Shown: positions 60,350 to 64,000 of the stretch, one piece after another
Numbering within the stretch: position 1 is the first letter of the stretch
How the letters are laid out: every line of letters starts with the position of its first letter
Origin: Nyssa sinensis
Taxonomy: Eukaryota > Streptophyta > Magnoliopsida > Cornales > Nyssaceae
Direction: 5' to 3'
DNA: 64,000 bases
NCBI GenBank assembly: GCA_008638375.1
Contig: CM018035.1
Location: 34,940,824 to 35,004,823, forward strand
The notes under the pieces: generated by a model
What the model was told of the DNA's origin: nothing
Databases searched by the model: none
What the model saw: the letters and a program-made list of their open reading frames with translations, nothing else
Program-made: the position numbers and the translations under genes

Positions 60350-61424
60350 TGTCACGCCCCAAAACTAAAAGATAAACCATTCAAATCAATAAACCCGTAA
60401 TAAAAATTATCTCTAATTCTTTTGCATACTAATAAGTAAATTAGATTATTTCTAAAACTTTAAAAAAATATCAATTAACTCTTCACTATCCACAAATAAA
60501 TAATAAATAATGTCTCCAAAAGCCCAAATGATAATAAAATTCATAAAATAAAATTACTACATGTTTCAAAGTTATCTAACTAAAATAAGTTCTAATCACA
60601 AATAGTTGAAACTATATTGATCTCCAATTGTTGTCCACTGCTCCGCACCTTGTACTAAAAGATATCACAACTAATCTCTATCCATCTGTGGAAAAAAATA
60701 TTGGGGTAAGCTCAAAGAGCCCAATAACGTAGCATTACATAATATACACCAGGAATAGGTCAAACGAATAAAATGATTAATTTAGAAAATAATTGTTGAT
60801 AAATTGAAGTATTTCACAAAGTTTCATATAACTTGAAAGAATTTTAATATTCATAATATGAAAACTGATATCATTTTTCAGTTTAGAAATCATTAACAAA
60901 TAGTGTGGTAACAAATAGTATTTTCAAATTTGCATAAGCATTTACCCTAGTTGGCACAACAATCACATATGGTGCCCAAACATAGTAGGACTTGCAGATG
61001 TTACCAATACTGGAAGTCATAGTATTTATACCCCTATTAACATGGGCCAAACTTCGATAATATCCTGTCGGCACAAACAAATTGTCAACAGTAGTAAACC
61101 ACTATTGACACAAAACAAACTCCAACCAAAGCTCACACCCACACTAAAACAATTCAAATATTTTATAATGATCATATCGATAAAATAATTTATTTCAATA
61201 AATAAAATAATTTTCATGAGCGAACTTATCAATGAGCAAATAAAACATTTCACAAACAATCAATTTTGCTTGGCCTAAGTAACGATAATAAAGCAATCAG
61301 AATATTGTAAAATATATTTTTGAACTAAAAATAATTTGAAGTCATTTACTTGCATAAACAATTTTCATAAAAATAGAAGTAAGAAAACATTTATTTGGTA
61401 TTTATTCACAAATTGGATAAATCG
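60350..61424 (-). repeat. Long LTR, 3' part, minus strand (outermost)
   Basis: TGTCACGCCCCAAAAC at 60350 is the reverse of an LTR end (GGGGCGTGACA). It continues until a plus-strand LTR start interrupts it at 61425. Its other half should lie beyond the window. Confidence 0.65.
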
Positions 61425-62938
61425 TGTAAGGATTTAGAAAATCATAAAGGGCAATTTGGTAAATAGCCAACATTGACTAAGGACAAATATGAAATTAATT
61501 AAAGATGTGTCAGAATAATTATGAAATCGACTAATAAAAGCTCAGTGTGACACTGTAAGACTAAATTAGAATCTTGGTAAATTATTCAGGATTGGTGTGA
61601 GTCACGGTACTACACAGATAATTACGAAAAGAAAAATGATTGAAATTGAAGAAACGGATAGAATCTTTGGAATCAAAGCGTCGAAATTAGCTAGGGTGCC
61701 AATGTTGGTGCAATTTCGAGACAGTTTCGATTCGAGTACATGTGCACTCACATTTGGCCAACTGGCTACATGGTGCCTTGGGGTATGTGCAAAACTTCCA
61801 CAAGAAGCTTAGTGGGCTTGGACACTTGTCATCATTTGATTGGTCGGTAAAGGATCCAATATACGAATAAATCTTGTGTGTAAGGGTACATAGGAAGGGG
61901 ACAAAATAAGTGGGGTGGTACATATGGATAGGACATTGAGAAGACCACACTTTTTTCCTCACCTTTTTTTCCTTCCCCATTTCAACTAGACACTTTCTAT
62001 CTCTCATCTTATTTAATTTTCTCTCTCTTTCTCTCTCTCCCCCTCCCCTATACACACACCCAAATGTGTTGTGTGTGTATGTGTGATATATATATATATA
62101 CATATATACATGACTATATGTGTGAAAGAGCGAGAGCTGTAAGAGAGTGTCTGTGTTGGTGGAATGAAAATCAAAGAAAGAGAGAAACAGTGTGTGCGGG
62201 TGTGTATATGTGTGTGTGTGTATACATGCGTGGGTAGTGTGTGTGCTGAACAAACACAGTGAGCATCGAGAAGAAGAAGATGATGAAGAAGAAGAAGAAA
62301 AAAAAAAAAGGAAAAGAATAAGGAAGAAGGAGAAGAAGAAGGATCTAAACTAGGTCACTAGGACGGCAGCCATGAGAGGCCATTTCAAGCTTTTTCTCTC
62401 TCTAAATGACTGTAAAACAAGTAGGGATTTATCTCTCTTTCTCTCTCTAAGATACATAGGTATGTATATATATCTATGCTGGTGGGTGCCCATGCCTCAG
62501 TGGGCAGAGGTGTGTTCTTGGGCGAGGAAAAATAGTGAACAAATTCAATTTGGGTTCTGACTTAGGAGGGAATATTGAGGCAGTTTCGTAGGTGTCTAGG
62601 GTGTCAAGATAGTTCCTTAAAGGTCCAGAAAGTGAGAGAAGAGGAAAGAAAACAATGAGGGTGATTGGAGTGAGAGAAACTGTAAATTGCAGTCAGGTTA
62701 CCAAAAAAAATGATCTCCATCAGAGATCCGTGAACTTCAGAGGTTTCAATCCCTAAAAATCCATCCTATATGATGTTTTAGGACATTTAAAATGGTTTAG
62801 GATGAAAAATAAAACAAAATAGTACAAGAAAAGTCATGGAGAAAATTAGGGTTTTCGGTTCGCTGGAGAGGTGACCTGTGAGTCACCGCCGGTGGTCAAC
62901 AGACGACGTTGACTGGTCAACGGGGTCAACAGTCAAAC
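61425..62938 (+). repeat. Long LTR, 5' part, plus strand (nested)
   Basis: TGTAAGGATTTAGAAAATC opens a copy colinear with the solo LTR at 49750: GGGCAATTTGG block, CGTCGAAATTAGCTAG, GTG/TA microsatellites, AAG-rich tract (62270-62345), and GGTCAAC blocks. It is interrupted at 62939. Confidence 0.75.
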
Positions 62939-64000
62939 TGTCACTACCCAAAACCCACACTGTGTAGATTAAGGGGATGTGATCGCCACCCATTCAGCCC
63001 GGGGGCTGGCGGGTGGACTAGAAGCAGCGGTATCGGACGGCAGTGTGGCCAAGAATGCAGTTACGAAAGCATGAAAAACTTTTTTCTTTTTCTCTATTTT
63101 TTGCACTCTGCCCAGTATTGCCACTCTTCAAAACGGTACACATGTCATTCATTCAAAGCACACTAAAACTTTTAAAGTTATACATATTGCATATCCATTT
63201 ACCCTAGGGGGCTTAATTACATAACTGTCCAAAAATTATTACATCAAAATTAACCAACTATAGGTCCTAGTATCTCCCAAAATTTGCTAATCATGTATGG
63301 AGCTCCCTACACCCTTCCTCAATATGGGAAAAATTAGTTATGCTCGTGAGTAATTCTAGTACCTTGTCATGGGTTTTCAACTTGTAGTGGGTTAGTCATA
63401 AGAAAGTTTGTAAAACATTCACTACCAATTGCTCGTATACTTAAAAACAGATAGCATGAAGCATTCAAGGCATTCAGGCTAAGCACATATTTCTTCAAAC
63501 ACAAGATATAAGAAACTTCTAAACACGTAACACAAAGCATTTTAAAGCATTTGAGTAAAACAGATATTTCATGTATACAGAGTATAAGGATTTTCAAAAC
63601 ACGTAGCACGAAGCATTTAAAGCATTCAAGTGAGGCATGCAACATGTAATAGAAAACTTGTAACACGTACAAAATGACCATTAAGTGGCCAAAAATGTTT
63701 AAAACATTTACTTGTTAACAAGATGTATAAAATCCTTTTCTCGTATATGACCCTTTTGTTATTTTAAAAAACTAGGCCATTTCTTTTAAAAACACTTCTT
63801 CTTGTAAATGGGGGTTCGAAAACCTGCTACCATTTCTTATAAAAACATGAAACTTTTGTTCATGAAATCAAAAACGTGATTACGTTTAGAAAGACGGAAG
63901 GATAAACCTGCTACCATTTTCAAACGTAACATCTTTTCACTTTTTAGCAGAAGAATCCGTTTCGAACCGGACTCTAGTTTTACTTCTTGTGGAGATATCT
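62939..64000 (-). repeat. Long LTR, 3' part, minus strand (innermost)
   Basis: TGTCACTACCCAAAACCC at 62939 is the reverse of an LTR end. The copy runs off the right edge. Its left flank is CAAAC, so the matching target duplication should lie outside the window. Confidence 0.6.

Noticed and set aside
61687..62253. 188-codon minus-strand frame
   Set aside because: Low-complexity translation of TA/GT/CT repeats within an LTR that is colinear with non-coding copies elsewhere.
1..64000. rRNA genes, organelle DNA inserts or bacterial contamination
   Set aside because: No rRNA cores, organelle gene motifs or bacterial operons were seen on either strand.

Overview
This window is nuclear DNA from a flowering plant. 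It has spliceosomal GT-AG introns, plant-type Ty3/gypsy (Tat lineage) and Ty1/copia retrotransposons, a LINE-1 tail, hAT-type and Mutator-type non-autonomous DNA elements, and one nuclear gene for a probable plastid-type protein. The species cannot be fixed from the sequence. Very long repeat-filled introns suggest a medium or large woody-plant or magnoliid-like genome, but that is inference. Apart from the one host gene, nearly every open frame is a decayed transposon frame or low-complexity sequence.

Layout. 1-7053: 3' part of a Tat-lineage Ty3/gypsy element on the + strand, with archaeal-type RNase H, integrase, two arrays of about 33 bp repeats, an antisense spliced gene of the 'putative gypsy-type transposon' family (PF04195-like), and an LTR. 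7054-10637: two oppositely oriented pieces of a family of very long LTRs (TGTAAG...GTGACA). 10660-11160: antisense Tat gag scrap. 11165-22340: an 11 kb complex of one non-autonomous retroelement family with a tRNA-Met primer site, a promoter, one unknown frame and a 48 bp minisatellite. Two copies lie head to head and several foldback junctions occur. 22340-27205: LINE tail, hAT-type element, Mutator-type element, a tandem duplication and sequence of unknown origin.

27206-58980 (minus strand): a five-exon gene for a thioredoxin-like [2Fe-2S] ferredoxin fused to TPR repeats (252 aa). It is spread over 31.8 kb because intron 4 (18.6 kb) and intron 1 (9.8 kb) are packed with transposons. Intron 4 holds a complete gag-only gypsy element (29430-39995, 5 bp target duplication), a copia gag copy split by a Mutator-type element with a perfect 9 bp target duplication, copia 3' ends, and parts of an antisense gypsy. 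Intron 1 holds a 4.5 kb probable solo LTR, an hAT-type element and a chimeric copia fragment. The gene's own promoter lies near 59100-59150.

59100-64000: AT-rich intergenic DNA, then three LTRs of the long-LTR family nested inside one another in alternating orientation, running off the window.

The best candidates for undescribed biology are the hAT-type family with TATCGG-rich ends (three copies, each with a recognisable 8 bp target duplication), the 48 bp-repeat retroelement family, the antisense gene in the Tat element, and the TE-inflated ferredoxin-TPR gene.
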